A DNA stretch of 64,000 bases from positions 1 through 64,000 of the forward strand of contig JBIKUE010000002.1 of the NCBI GenBank assembly GCA_044347755.1, given 5' to 3'. Shown piece after piece: positions 1 to 8,894 of the stretch. A program made the translations under genes and the position numbers. The stretch is from M3007 sp044347755. Its GTDB lineage: Bacteria; Bacteroidota; Bacteroidia; Chitinophagales; Saprospiraceae. How positions within the stretch are numbered: the stretch's first letter is position 1; each line of letters opens with the position of its first letter. Under the pieces are notes generated by a model that saw only the letters and a list, made by a program, of their open reading frames with translations, searched no databases and had not been told where the DNA came from.

Positions 1-2
1 AG

Positions 3-446
3 ATGAAAGTTTCATTAACGACAGAGGAATTAGAAAAAATTGTTGCTGCTTCAAACTTGTTGGCGAATTTCAAAAGGCATCCTGATAATAATAACGCGAA
101 TTTAAATGATTTTTATACTAAGGAAGATGAGCAAAAACCGCCACCTTTTTTTGTAGTGGCTTTCAACTCCATTGTTGCCCCCAAAACCTTGGAAACAGAA
201 ATTAAACAATCGCTTATCTCTTTGATTGTTATATTATCACATAAAAACATGCCGCATGGATACATAGTGTTAGGTGATACTCACAACAATCCAACGGTAG
301 TCAGTGCATTGGATAATTTCGGCACACGAATCAATTCCAATGTGTGGCAATCAGATAATCCTATTTTGGGTTTAATCTGGGCTATAAATGAATTCCAAAT
401 ACCATATGCAAACTTCACTAATATGACTTCATATTATTTGCAGTAA
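3..446 (+). CDS. Hypothetical protein, possibly incomplete at the window edge
   Basis: This reading frame of 147 residues opens with ATG two bases inside the window, so a longer version starting upstream cannot be excluded. I do not recognise a family. The protein is soluble-looking, without a signal peptide or membrane segment, has a hydrophobic strand-like core around residues 48-90 and no cysteines. A strong rho-independent terminator follows its stop codon by 24 bases, which supports it as the real end of a transcription unit. The gene is AT-rich compared with hsdM next door, which fits accessory DNA. Confidence 0.6.
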   Translation: MKVSLTTEELEKIVAASNLLANFKRHPDNNNANLNDFYTKEDEQKPPPFFVVAFNSIVAPKTLETEIKQSLISLIVILSHKNMPHGYIVLGDTHNNPTVVSALDNFGTRINSNVWQSDNPILGLIWAINEFQIPYANFTNMTSYYLQ

Positions 447-470
447 GCCCAAACCAATTTCAACATCCAC

Positions 471-508
471 AGCCCCTGTTTTTCTTCCCAGAAACAGGGG
501 CTTTTTTC
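471..508 (+). terminator. Rho-independent terminator before the hsd locus
   Basis: A perfect 11-bp stem is formed by AGCCCCTGTTT (471-481) and AAACAGGGGCT (492-502), with a 10-base loop and a T-run to 507. It ends transcription of the upstream small gene and insulates the hsd locus. Confidence 0.9.
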
Positions 509-516
509 TACATTTG
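509..516 (+). promoter_or_regulatory. Candidate -7 promoter box for hsdM
   Basis: TACATTTG matches the Bacteroidota -7 consensus TAnnTTTG. It lies just after the upstream terminator and about 20 bases before the ATG at 538. No TTG is seen at the -33 spacing, so this is a half match. If it is a promoter, the TTG inside it (514) cannot be the hsdM start codon. Confidence 0.45.
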
Positions 517-537
517 CCCAAAATCCAAACCCAATCA

Positions 538-2886
538 ATGAACCACTCCGTTCACAACAAACTCGTATCCTTCATTTGGTCTATCGCTGACGACTGCCTG
601 CGCGATGTCTACGTCCGTGGAAAATACCGTGATGTCATACTGCCCATGGTAGTGCTTCGGCGCTTGGATGCCCTTTTGGAACCCACCAAAGAAGCCGTGT
701 TGGAAGAAATAGCCTTCCAACGGGATGAAGCCGGATTCACCGAATGGGACGATAACGGCTTGCGTCAGGCATCCGGCTATGTCTTTTATAATACAAGCCC
801 ATGGACCTTGCAACGGCTGCACGATACAGCCACCAACAGCCAACAATTACTCCTTGCCAACTTTGAGGAATATCTGAAAGGGTTCAGTGCTAACGTAGTA
901 GAGATCATTGAGAAGTTCAAACTGCGGAGTCAAGTAAGACACATGGCAACCAAAGATCGACTTCTTGATGTGCTGGAAAAATTCACGTCGCCCAAGATCA
1001 ACTTGACCCCGTTTGAAAAAATTGACCCTGATGGTCGAAAGTTGCCACCGCTGTCCAATCTTGGAATGGGCTATGTCTTTGAAGAACTCATCAGGAAGTT
1101 CAACGAAGAAAACAACGAAGAAGCCGGAGAACACTTTACGCCCCGTGAAGTCATTGACCTAATGACCCATGTGATTTTTGACCCGGTGAAGGATACCCTT
1201 CCACCTGTGATGACTATTTACGACCCGGCCTGTGGTTCGGGTGGTATGCTGACGGAATCCCAGAATTTTATCAAAGACGAGGATGGGGAGATTCGGGCAA
1301 CGGGTGATGTCCACCTTTACGGAAAGGAAATCAACGACGAGACCTACGCCATCTGCAAATCCGACATGATGATTAAGGGCAACAACCCCGAAAATATCAA
1401 AGTCGGTTCTACACTGAGTACGGATGAATTTGCCGGGATGACCTTCAATTTCATGCTCTCCAATCCGCCATACGGTAAATCGTGGGCAAGTGACTTGAAA
1501 TACATCAAAGACGGCAAAGAAATCATTGACCCTCGTTTCAAAATCAGACTGAAAGACTATTGGGGCAACGAGGAAGAAGCCGATGCAACCCCGCGTTCTT
1601 CCGATGGGCAGTTGCTTTTTTTGATGGAAATGGTGAGCAAAATGAAACCGCTCAACCAAAGCCCCATCGGTTCCCGGATTGCTTCTGTACACAATGGTTC
1701 CAGCCTGTTCACGGGCGATGCCGGAGGTGGAGAAAGCAACATTCGCCGACACATTATTGAAAACGATTGGCTGGAATGTATCATCCAGATGCCCAACAAC
1801 CTGTTCTACAACACAGGCATTACTACCTACATTTGGGTGCTTTCCAACAATAAAGCCGCCCACGGGAAAGGCAAGGTGCAGTTGATTGATGCCAACCCGC
1901 TGTACCGGAAATTGCGCAAGAACTTGGGCAACAAAAACTGTGAATTCGCCCCGGAACACATCAAAGAGATTGTGCGGGTGTACCGGGAAATGCAATTGGT
2001 TGACCGTCAAGGAGATGAAGGCATAGCGAGCAAGGTGTTTGACAATGCCGACTTTGGCTACTACAAAGTGACCATTGAACGCCCCAAACGCCTTAAATCC
2101 CAGTTCTCATTGGAACGGATTGCTGAATTACGCTTCGACAAATCCCTGCGTGAACCCATGGAATGGGCGTATCAGGAATACGGCGATGAAGTGTACACCA
2201 ATATTGCCAAACACGAAAAAGACATCTTGGATTGGTGCGAAAGACAGGAACTTAACCTGAATGCCAAGCAGTCAAGAGCATTGACGACCCAAGCGACCTG
2301 GACAAAACAAAAAGAACTGCTTGACATTGCCACTGAACTCCTACACGCCATTGGTACAGAGGAGTACAATAACTTCAACGCCTTTGCCGAAAAGGTGGAT
2401 GCCGAATTGAAGAACATGAAACTAAAACTGACGGCTTCGGAAAAAAACGCCATCCTGAACGCCGTGAGTTGGTACGATGCCGAATCAGAAAAAGTGGTCA
2501 AAGGCACGACCAAATTGAGCGGCGAGAAATTGGACAAATTACTTCAACGTCTTGGTTGCAAGGAAAACGAACTGGCGGACTATGGTTATTTCCCCACCGA
2601 CAAAAAGGGCGAATACCTTGAATACGAAACGGAAAGCGACCAGCGGGATACCGAAAATGTACCCTTGAAGGAAAACATCCACCAATACTTTTTAAAGGAA
2701 GTTAAACCGCACGTTCCCGAAGCGTGGATCAACCTTGACACCACCAAAATTGGCTACGAAATCAGTTTCAACAAGTATTTCTACCGTCACAAGCCGCTGC
2801 GAAGCATTGAAGCGGTTACGGCAGACATTTTGCAGTTGGAAGCCGAAAGTGACGGCTTGATTCGTGAAATCTTAAACTTAGCCTGA
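538..2886 (+). CDS. hsdM: Type I restriction-modification system, DNA methyltransferase subunit HsdM
   Basis: HsdM is the modification subunit of a type I system. It methylates adenine N6 in the bipartite site chosen by HsdS and forms the M2S core that HsdR joins. An N-terminal helical HsdM_N region is followed by the N6-adenine methylase fold with S-adenosylmethionine motif DPACGSGG near residue 229 and catalytic motif NPPY near residue 309. At about 782 residues it belongs to the large HsdM class; the extra C-terminal 280 or so residues are mostly helical and charged. ATG 538 is preferred over an in-frame TTG at 514, which lies in a probable promoter box. The stop codon overlaps the start of hsdS by one base (TGATG), so the two are probably translationally coupled. 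Confidence 0.95.
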   Translation: MNHSVHNKLVSFIWSIADDCLRDVYVRGKYRDVILPMVVLRRLDALLEPTKEAVLEEIAFQRDEAGFTEWDDNGLRQASGYVFYNTSPWTLQRLHDTATNSQQLLLANFEEYLKGFSANVVEIIEKFKLRSQVRHMATKDRLLDVLEKFTSPKINLTPFEKIDPDGRKLPPLSNLGMGYVFEELIRKFNEENNEEAGEHFTPREVIDLMTHVIFDPVKDTLPPVMTIYDPACGSGGMLTESQNFIKDEDGEIRATGDVHLYGKEINDETYAICKSDMMIKGNNPENIKVGSTLSTDEFAGMTFNFMLSNPPYGKSWASDLKYIKDGKEIIDPRFKIRLKDYWGNEEEADATPRSSDGQLLFLMEMVSKMKPLNQSPIGSRIASVHNGSSLFTGDAGGGESNIRRHIIENDWLECIIQMPNNLFYNTGITTYIWVLSNNKAAHGKGKVQLIDANPLYRKLRKNLGNKNCEFAPEHIKEIVRVYREMQLVDRQGDEGIASKVFDNADFGYYKVTIERPKRLKSQFSLERIAELRFDKSLREPMEWAYQEYGDEVYTNIAKHEKDILDWCERQELNLNAKQSRALTTQATWTKQKELLDIATELLHAIGTEEYNNFNAFAEKVDAELKNMKLKLTASEKNAILNAVSWYDAESEKVVKGTTKLSGEKLDKLLQRLGCKENELADYGYFPTDKKGEYLEYETESDQRDTENVPLKENIHQYFLKEVKPHVPEAWINLDTTKIGYEISFNKYFYRHKPLRSIEAVTADILQLEAESDGLIREILNLA

Positions 2887-4208
2887 TGGAAACGAGAATG
2901 GATAATATCAAAATGGAACGCTACCCTGTATACAAGGATTCAGGTGTTGATTGGATTGGAGAGATTCCTGAACATTGGGATGTTTCAAGATTGGGGAAGT
3001 TATTAAGTCCCATTTCGGAGAATAATATGGCTGAGTTGCCATTGCTCTCGATTACTCGTGAAAAAGGAGTAATTCTTAGGGATTTGGACAATGAAGACGA
3101 AAATCACAATTTTGTACCTGATGATTTGTCAAATTATAAGGTGTTGCGAAAGGGGCAATTTGGAATGAATAAAATGAAGGCTTGGCAAGGTTCGTATGGC
3201 ATTTCAGGTCAGGACGGAATTGTTAGCCCCGCCTACTTCGTTTTTGATTTACACAAGAAAATTGACCCAAAGTTTTTCCATATTTCAATCAGAAGTAAAT
3301 TATATGTTTCCTTTTTTGGCTCGGCTTCTGATGGTGTTAGAATTGGGCAATGGGATTTGGCTAAGAGCCGAATGAAAAATATACCTTTCTTAATTCCTAC
3401 CCCATCCGAACAAACCCGCATCGCCGCCTTCCTTGACCGAAAAACCGCCCAAATTGACCAAGCCATTGCCCAAAAAGAACGGCTGATTGAGTTGCTGAAA
3501 GAACGCAGGCAAATCCTGATTCACAATGCCGTGACCCGTGGGCTGAATCCGAATGTGCGGATGAAGGATAGTGGGGTGGAGTGGATTGGGGAGGTGCCGG
3601 AGAGTTGGGAGGTGAAGCGAATGAAACACGTTACTTTAAAAATCGGCAGTGGAATTACACCTTCTGGCGGAGGCACATCATATTTGGATGAAGGTATTCC
3701 TTTGTTGAGAAGCCAAAATGTACTTTTTGGTAAAATTGAATTTGAAGGAGTGGCATTCATTTCTGAAAAAACACATACGGAAATGAGTAATAGCCAAGTT
3801 AAAAATGGAGATGTTCTCTTAAATATTACAGGTGGCTCAATAGGTCGTTGTCATTTTGTTGAAGTTGATTTTCCAATCAATGTAAATCAGCATGTCTGTA
3901 TTGTAAGACCAACCAATAGCATTTCCACCGTCTTTTTAAATGCCGTTTTGGCATCAGAAATTGGACAAGGGCAAATTTGGTTTTTTCAACAAGGTGGGGG
4001 GCGCGAAGGCTTGAATTTTCAAGCATTGAAGAATTTCTTCATTCCATTGCCACCTCAGAAAGAGCAAATCGCCATTTCAAAACGAATAGAAACCGTCACA
4101 ACCAAAATCGCCACTGCCATCGCCTGCAAGCAAGCCGAAATCGAAAAACTGAAAGAATACAAAGCGACCCTCATCAACAGTGCGGTGACGGGGAAAATAA
4201 AAGTTTAA
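2886..4208 (+). CDS. hsdS: Type I restriction-modification system, specificity subunit HsdS
   Basis: HsdS recognises the two halves of the bipartite DNA target and holds the complex together. The 440-residue protein has the usual duplicated design. A first target-recognition domain opens with YKDSGVDWIGEIPEHW near residue 16, and a second opens with MKDSGVEWIGEVPESW near residue 226. Each is followed by a long helical spacer, 'SEQTRIAAFLDRKTAQID' near 175 and 'KEQIAISKRIETVTTKI' near 390. The recognition domains are visibly AT-rich while the spacer helices are GC-rich, which suggests domain exchange by recombination. The start codon overlaps the hsdM stop. Confidence 0.95.
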   Translation: METRMDNIKMERYPVYKDSGVDWIGEIPEHWDVSRLGKLLSPISENNMAELPLLSITREKGVILRDLDNEDENHNFVPDDLSNYKVLRKGQFGMNKMKAWQGSYGISGQDGIVSPAYFVFDLHKKIDPKFFHISIRSKLYVSFFGSASDGVRIGQWDLAKSRMKNIPFLIPTPSEQTRIAAFLDRKTAQIDQAIAQKERLIELLKERRQILIHNAVTRGLNPNVRMKDSGVEWIGEVPESWEVKRMKHVTLKIGSGITPSGGGTSYLDEGIPLLRSQNVLFGKIEFEGVAFISEKTHTEMSNSQVKNGDVLLNITGGSIGRCHFVEVDFPINVNQHVCIVRPTNSISTVFLNAVLASEIGQGQIWFFQQGGGREGLNFQALKNFFIPLPPQKEQIAISKRIETVTTKIATAIACKQAEIEKLKEYKATLINSAVTGKIKV

Positions 4209-4227
4209 CCTCTAAAATTTGCCAAAA

Positions 4228-4932
4228 ATGAACAAAATTAATTTGAGTACACTAATTGCTGTCGTAATTTTTACTCTATGTTGTAAAAGTGGAGTAAACA
4301 GCCAAACCCTAACCGATGTCCTTAAATATGGCAAAAAAATCAACTTGAATTCTGAGTTTGACCTTATGAGTAATAGTTTATCATATACATCTGACTTTGA
4401 AGGCTTTGTGGGAATGATTGAAAGAGACACCGTTGTTGGATTTCGGATTACTGATCTAATCAATAAAAACTACAACTGGATGGGGGCAACCTCGGGTTTT
4501 TCTATGAGTAAGATCAGGGTTGATTTTCAAGATGGAACCTACTCAACATTAAAACCAATCCAAGTTGAAAAAGCAGTAATAAATGAAGGAAAATCAACCT
4601 ATTATAAAAGTCAGTACTTTTTTAAAGTAGATGATTGGAGTAGATTTGATCGTCCACTGAAACTCATAACTTTTATAGATGAAAAGACTAATGCTTCAAG
4701 AGAGATATTTGGTGCTTCAACACCTAATGAATTTTTCTTTGATTTAGATTACTTTGTCAGGGCTTATTTGATCCCTTATGAAATTGGAAATTTGGACGTT
4801 TTACCTCAAATTGGTTGCTCTTTTACACTTAGGAACACCAATATAGAAATGGCATTCCCAAAAGTTTTTCCGAAAACAAGGAGCGCTTTTTGCCATACTA
4901 CAAGTGTAACTAACTGTAAATGTGGGGAATAG
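4228..4932 (+). CDS. Exported protein of unknown function inserted between hsdS and hsdR
   Basis: I do not recognise this protein. From ATG 4228 it is about 234 residues and begins with a typical signal peptide: MNKINLS, a hydrophobic run, a CCKS stretch and a possible cleavage site near 'GVNSQ'. Because of the Cys-Cys pair a lipoprotein is also possible. The mature part looks beta-rich and ends with several cysteines (SFTLRN..., FCHTT, NCKCGE). It sits 19 bases after hsdS and 72 bases before hsdR, and is more AT-rich than hsdM or hsdR. An exported product has no evident role in restriction, so it is probably an independent insertion. A frame from TTG at 4219 would add three residues. Confidence 0.7.
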   Translation: MNKINLSTLIAVVIFTLCCKSGVNSQTLTDVLKYGKKINLNSEFDLMSNSLSYTSDFEGFVGMIERDTVVGFRITDLINKNYNWMGATSGFSMSKIRVDFQDGTYSTLKPIQVEKAVINEGKSTYYKSQYFFKVDDWSRFDRPLKLITFIDEKTNASREIFGASTPNEFFFDLDYFVRAYLIPYEIGNLDVLPQIGCSFTLRNTNIEMAFPKVFPKTRSAFCHTTSVTNCKCGE

Positions 4933-5004
4933 AATACCAAACGTGCCTAATAATCAATTTTGCTTTTTTGAAATCTATCTACTCAGGATAAGAATTTTTA
5001 CAAT

Positions 5005-8000
5005 ATGCCCAGCCAAACTAACGAGCAAGCCTTAGAAGCCGCCATCGAAAAACGCCTCACAGGCACCTGCTTAGAAGAACTTCGCCAACTGGGTAATGCA
5101 GGCGATGTCACCGAACGGGCTGAATTGTACCGTGGTGGCAATGGCTACTACATTGGCAAGCCTTCTGATTTCAGTGCCAAGTACGCCCTGGATGAAACCC
5201 GGTTCTGGCATTTTCTGGAAACCACCCAAGCCGAAGAACTAGCCAAGCTCCAAAAGCAGCCGGACTGGAAATTGAAAATACTGGAACGATTTGACCGCAT
5301 GGTGAAGAAGTACGGCATCATTCGGTTGCTTCGGAAGGGTTTGGAAGTGGATGATGCTCATTTTACCCTGCTGTATGTGTTGCCTTTGGCATCAAGCAGC
5401 CAATCTGTCAAAGACAATTTTGAGCGGAACGAATTTAGTGTCACCCGTCAACTGCGGTATTCCTTGAACAATTCCATGGAAGAAATTGATATGGTGCTGT
5501 TCATCAACGGGATGCCTTTCGCCACCATGGAATTAAAGAACCATTGGACAGGTCAAAACGCCAAGGTTCATGGTCAGAGCCAATACAAGTTCAAACGCGA
5601 CAACACCCAACCCTTGCTGCAATTTGGTCGCTGCATCGTGCATTTCGCAGTAGATACAGATGAAGCATACATGACCACTAAATTGGACGGTGCAGGCACT
5701 TTTTTCCTGCCCTTCAATCTGGGCAATAACTTCGGCAAAGGCAATCCGCCCAACCCATTCGGCCATAAAACCTCCTATCTGTGGGAAGATGTTTTTTCCC
5801 GGCAAAGTGTCGCCAATATCATCCAGCATTTCGTCCGTTTTGATGGTAAAGACACTGACCCACTGAATAAGAAGACCTTGTATTTCCCGCGCTACCACCA
5901 GATGGACGTGGTAAGAAAACTCATTGCCGATGCCAGTAAAAAAGGGGTTGGCCAGACGTATTTGATACAACACTCCGCAGGTTCGGGCAAGTCCAATTCC
6001 ATCACTTGGGCCGCCTACCAACTTATTGAAACCTATCCTGAAAGTGATACCACCCTTGGTGGCAGGGGCATTCACAATCCATTGTTTGATTCCGTCATTG
6101 TGGTCACGGACCGCCGTCTCTTAGACAAGCAACTTAGGGAGAACATCAAAGAATTTTCCGAGGTTAAAAACATTGTCGCGGCTGCTTATTCTTCCAAGGA
6201 ATTGAAAGAACACTTGGAAGGCGGCAAAAAAATCATCATCACCACCATCCAAAAGTTCCCATTCATCGTGGATGGCATTGCAGACCTCAGCGACAAACGC
6301 TTTGCCGTCATCATTGACGAAGCCCACAGCAGCCAAAGCGGTTCAGCGGCTGACAACCTGAACAGGGCGATGGGCAATAACAGCAGTGAGGAAGAAGACC
6401 CAGACCCACAAGACAAGATTTTGGAAGTAATGCGTTCTCGAAAAATGCGCGGCAATGCTTCCTATCTGGCATTCACGGCTACTCCAAAAAATACTACGCT
6501 GGAAAAATTCGGGGTTAGGCAGGAAGACGGCAGTTACGAGCCATTCCACCTTTATTCCATGAAACAAGCCATCGAGGAAGGCTTTATATTGGATGTGCTG
6601 GCGAATTACACGACCTACAAAAGTTACTACGAGATCGAAAAATCCATAGAAGACAACCCCATATTCGATACCGCCAAGGCGCAGAAGCGATTGAAAGCGT
6701 ATGTGGAAACCCATGAGCAGACCATCGGCACGAAAGCCGAAATCATACTGGACCATTTCATTACTAAGTTGGTCAATACAAAGAAGTTGAAGGGTAAAGC
6801 CAAGGCAATGGTAGTTACCCAAAGCATTGAATCGGCCATTAAATACTACTGGGCACTCCGCAGAATTTTGAGATTAAAGGGTAATCCGTTCAACATCCTG
6901 ATAGCCTTTTCCGGCAAAAAAATGGTGGATGGACAAGAATACACCGAAGAAACCATCAACGGTTTTGCAGAAAAAGACACCCGCGACAAATTTGATGAGG
7001 ATGAATACCGGATGCTTGTCGTTGCCAATAAGTACCTGACCGGATTTGACCAGCCCAAATTGACAGCCATGTATGTGGACAAGAAATTGCAGGGCGTTTT
7101 GGCGGTACAGGCGCTTTCCCGTTTGAACCGCTCGGCGGATAAATTGGGCAAGAAGACCGAAGATTTGTTCGTGCTGGACTTCTTCAATTCCACAGAGGAC
7201 ATCAAGACGGCATTTGACCCTTTCTATACGGCTACTTCCCTCAGTAAAGCGACCGATGTGAATGTGCTGCATGAACTTAAAGGCATGTTGGATGAAGTAG
7301 GCGTGTACGAATGGGCGGAAGTGGAAGATTTTGTGGACAAATACTTCAAAGGTGTAGATGCCCAATTATTAAGTCCAATCATTGACGTGCCAGCCGAAAG
7401 GTTTAATTCCGGCTTGGAACTGGACGACAAGGGCAAAGCCGACTTCAAAATCAAGGCAAAACAGTTCGTAAAGATTTACGGCCAAATGGCCTCCATCCTA
7501 CCCTACGAAGTAGTCAAGTGGGAGAAACTATTTTGGTTTTTAAAGTTCCTGATACCCAAGTTGGTCATCAAAGACACCACGATGGATTCCATGGACGAAA
7601 TCCTGAATTCCGTGGATTTGTCCACCTACGGCTTGGAGCGGGTGAAACTGAACACCTCCATTGAGTTAGATGCTGCCGAAACGGAACTCGACCCGCAAAA
7701 TCCAAACCCCAGAGGAGCGCATGGTACTGACGAGCAGGTTGACCCCTTAGACCTGATTATCAGGAGTTTCAACGAACGCCATTTCCAAGGCTGGGATGCA
7801 ACACCCGATGAGCAGCGGGTTAAATTTGTCAACATCGCCCAAAAGATGCGGACTCACCCCGACTTTAAGACCAAGTATGCCGACAATCCTGATTCCCAGA
7901 ATGCGGATATTGCATTCCGGCAGATGTTTGAAGATGTGATGTCCAAGGAGCGGAAAAACGAACTTGACCTGTATCGTTTGATTGCCAAGGACGATGCCTT

Positions 8001-8049
8001 TCGGATGGCAATGCTGGATACTTTGAAGCGGGTTTTGGGGGCTGGGTGA
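5005..8049 (+). CDS. hsdR: Type I restriction-modification system, restriction subunit HsdR
   Basis: HsdR translocates DNA using ATP and cuts it when the site is unmethylated. The 1014-residue protein has an N-terminal PD-(D/E)xK nuclease with D162 and the E-x-K pair at 176-178 (MELKN). An SF2 motor follows: Walker A 'SAGSGKS' with K329, DEAH at 438-441, 'AFTATPK' as motif III, and 'QALSRLNR' as motif VI. A helical C-terminal domain binds the methyltransferase core. All expected catalytic residues are visible, so the enzyme should be active. It ends the hsd cluster. Its GC content resembles hsdM, unlike the exported ORF between them. Confidence 0.96.
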   Translation: MPSQTNEQALEAAIEKRLTGTCLEELRQLGNAGDVTERAELYRGGNGYYIGKPSDFSAKYALDETRFWHFLETTQAEELAKLQKQPDWKLKILERFDRMVKKYGIIRLLRKGLEVDDAHFTLLYVLPLASSSQSVKDNFERNEFSVTRQLRYSLNNSMEEIDMVLFINGMPFATMELKNHWTGQNAKVHGQSQYKFKRDNTQPLLQFGRCIVHFAVDTDEAYMTTKLDGAGTFFLPFNLGNNFGKGNPPNPFGHKTSYLWEDVFSRQSVANIIQHFVRFDGKDTDPLNKKTLYFPRYHQMDVVRKLIADASKKGVGQTYLIQHSAGSGKSNSITWAAYQLIETYPESDTTLGGRGIHNPLFDSVIVVTDRRLLDKQLRENIKEFSEVKNIVAAAYSSKELKEHLEGGKKIIITTIQKFPFIVDGIADLSDKRFAVIIDEAHSSQSGSAADNLNRAMGNNSSEEEDPDPQDKILEVMRSRKMRGNASYLAFTATPKNTTLEKFGVRQEDGSYEPFHLYSMKQAIEEGFILDVLANYTTYKSYYEIEKSIEDNPIFDTAKAQKRLKAYVETHEQTIGTKAEIILDHFITKLVNTKKLKGKAKAMVVTQSIESAIKYYWALRRILRLKGNPFNILIAFSGKKMVDGQEYTEETINGFAEKDTRDKFDEDEYRMLVVANKYLTGFDQPKLTAMYVDKKLQGVLAVQALSRLNRSADKLGKKTEDLFVLDFFNSTEDIKTAFDPFYTATSLSKATDVNVLHELKGMLDEVGVYEWAEVEDFVDKYFKGVDAQLLSPIIDVPAERFNSGLELDDKGKADFKIKAKQFVKIYGQMASILPYEVVKWEKLFWFLKFLIPKLVIKDTTMDSMDEILNSVDLSTYGLERVKLNTSIELDAAETELDPQNPNPRGAHGTDEQVDPLDLIIRSFNERHFQGWDATPDEQRVKFVNIAQKMRTHPDFKTKYADNPDSQNADIAFRQMFEDVMSKERKNELDLYRLIAKDDAFRMAMLDTLKRVLGAG

Positions 8050-8068
8050 GGCTTTGGTTAAGTTAAGG

Positions 8069-8099
8069 ATTATGCAGGGTTTTGAACCCTCTGCATAAT
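8069..8099. repeat. Stem-loop downstream of hsdR
   Basis: An inverted repeat pairs ATTATGCAGGGTT (8069-8081) with AACCCTCTGCATAAT (8085-8099), apart from a two-base bulge. There is no T-run on either side, so it is not a classical terminator. A second hairpin with the same TGCAGGG...CCCT...TGCATAA elements lies at 8472-8501, on the other side of the next small gene. Confidence 0.6.
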
Positions 8100-8165
8100 G
8101 CCCCTTCAAAAGGGTGCAGAATGTAGGTAGCAGTCTGAAATGGCCTAAGATTTCCGAATTTTAGA

Positions 8166-8196
8166 TTGCATATAATATCTAACCATCATAAATTTG
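8166..8196 (+). promoter_or_regulatory. Consensus Bacteroidota promoter for the small ORF at 8202
   Basis: TTG (8166-8168) and TAAATTTG (8189-8196) are separated by 20 bases, a full match to TTG-N(17-23)-TAnnTTTG. Transcription would begin only a few bases before ATG 8202, giving a nearly leaderless message. The TTG at 8166 is therefore the -33 box and not a start codon. Confidence 0.75.
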
Positions 8197-8201
8197 AAAC
8201 C

Positions 8202-8453
8202 ATGGAGGATAAATCCATTAAAGAACGCATCAATGAGATGAAATTAGCAGCAACAAATCAAACTGAATTTGTGCAGGGAATTATCATCCTATTAATGATT
8301 AATTGTAAAGCCTTGGATGAGGCTATTGAAAATCTTGGAGATGATGATTTGAAGGGTGCTGTGCATGAATTACGACAAAGTCTACCTGAACTGCTCATGG
8401 CTATTTCAACCGAAGTGGGTTTGATTCATACTCAGAACAATCATCTATCTTGA
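8202..8453 (+). CDS. Small hypothetical acidic helical protein
   Basis: An 83-residue protein beginning MEDKSIKERINEMKL. It is predominantly helical with alternating charged and hydrophobic residues, including a hydrophobic 'GIIILLMI' stretch near residues 23-30, and has no signal peptide. No family is recognised. It has its own full consensus promoter and is bracketed by two related hairpins, which suggests an independent unit rather than part of the hsd operon. A regulator or a small accessory protein of the neighbouring element is conceivable but unsupported. Confidence 0.6.
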   Translation: MEDKSIKERINEMKLAATNQTEFVQGIIILLMINCKALDEAIENLGDDDLKGAVHELRQSLPELLMAISTEVGLIHTQNNHLS

Positions 8454-8471
8454 CAGTCGTATTAAAAATGT

Positions 8472-8501
8472 GCAGGGGAGATCTTGTAGGATTTCCCCTG
8501 C
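8472..8501. repeat. Stem-loop between convergent small genes
   Basis: GCAGGGGA (8472-8479) pairs with TCCCCTGC (8494-8501). No T-run follows on the plus strand. It lies between the convergent genes ending at 8453 and 8547 and resembles the hairpin at 8069-8099 in stem sequence and in the downstream TGCATAA. Confidence 0.5.
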
Positions 8502-8546
8502 TGCATAAGGTATAATCATTCAAAACGAAACAACCCGTTTCCAGTT

Positions 8547-8894
8547 TTACGCTTTCTTTCCTTTCCGCGCCACTTTGTACGGATTCAAAATATTGCCCGA
8601 AAAGGCAGCTTGCAGATCGCCACGCTTAAATCTAATGGTGCCCTTCATCCTGCATGGTATGATTCTTCCCTCACGTCGGTAATTATCAATAGTAGCAATA
8701 CTTACCTTAAACTCCTTGGCTGCTTCTTCTCGGGTAAGCAATTCATCAGGGTTTAAAGTATTTGTGGTATTGTATTGATGCTCAGACATTACGTTCCTTA
8801 CTACATTTTCAATTAACGTTGCCAAGTCTCCGGTGCTTAATACAGTATAAAATACTGGAATTTGAGTGTAATTGGTATTGATTTCTGTCTTCAT
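8547..8894 (-). CDS. Helix-turn-helix protein, excisionase/AlpA-like (HTH_17 family)
   Basis: A 115-residue protein whose C-terminal half carries the MerR-like winged helix seen in excisionases and mobile-element regulators: 'LLTREEAAKEFKVSIATI' near residues 53-70, then 'NYRREGRIIP' and 'GTIRFKRGDLQAAF'. Such proteins act as recombination directionality factors or transcriptional regulators in Bacteroidota integrative elements. The N-terminal 50 residues are not recognised. It lies downstream of the primase-helicase gene on the same strand, separated by about 330 bases that contain short repeats. A role in excision together with the integrase at 14813-16156 is inferred from context. Confidence 0.8.
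   Translation of the reverse strand: MKTEINTNYTQIPVFYTVLSTGDLATLIENVVRNVMSEHQYNTTNTLNPDELLTREEAAKEFKVSIATIDNYRREGRIIPCRMKGTIRFKRGDLQAAFSGNILNPYKVARKGKKA

Noticed and set aside
1159..2010. Long minus-strand frames opposite hsdM
   Set aside because: They are antisense shadows of a gene with clear methylase motifs and have no recognisable protein features.
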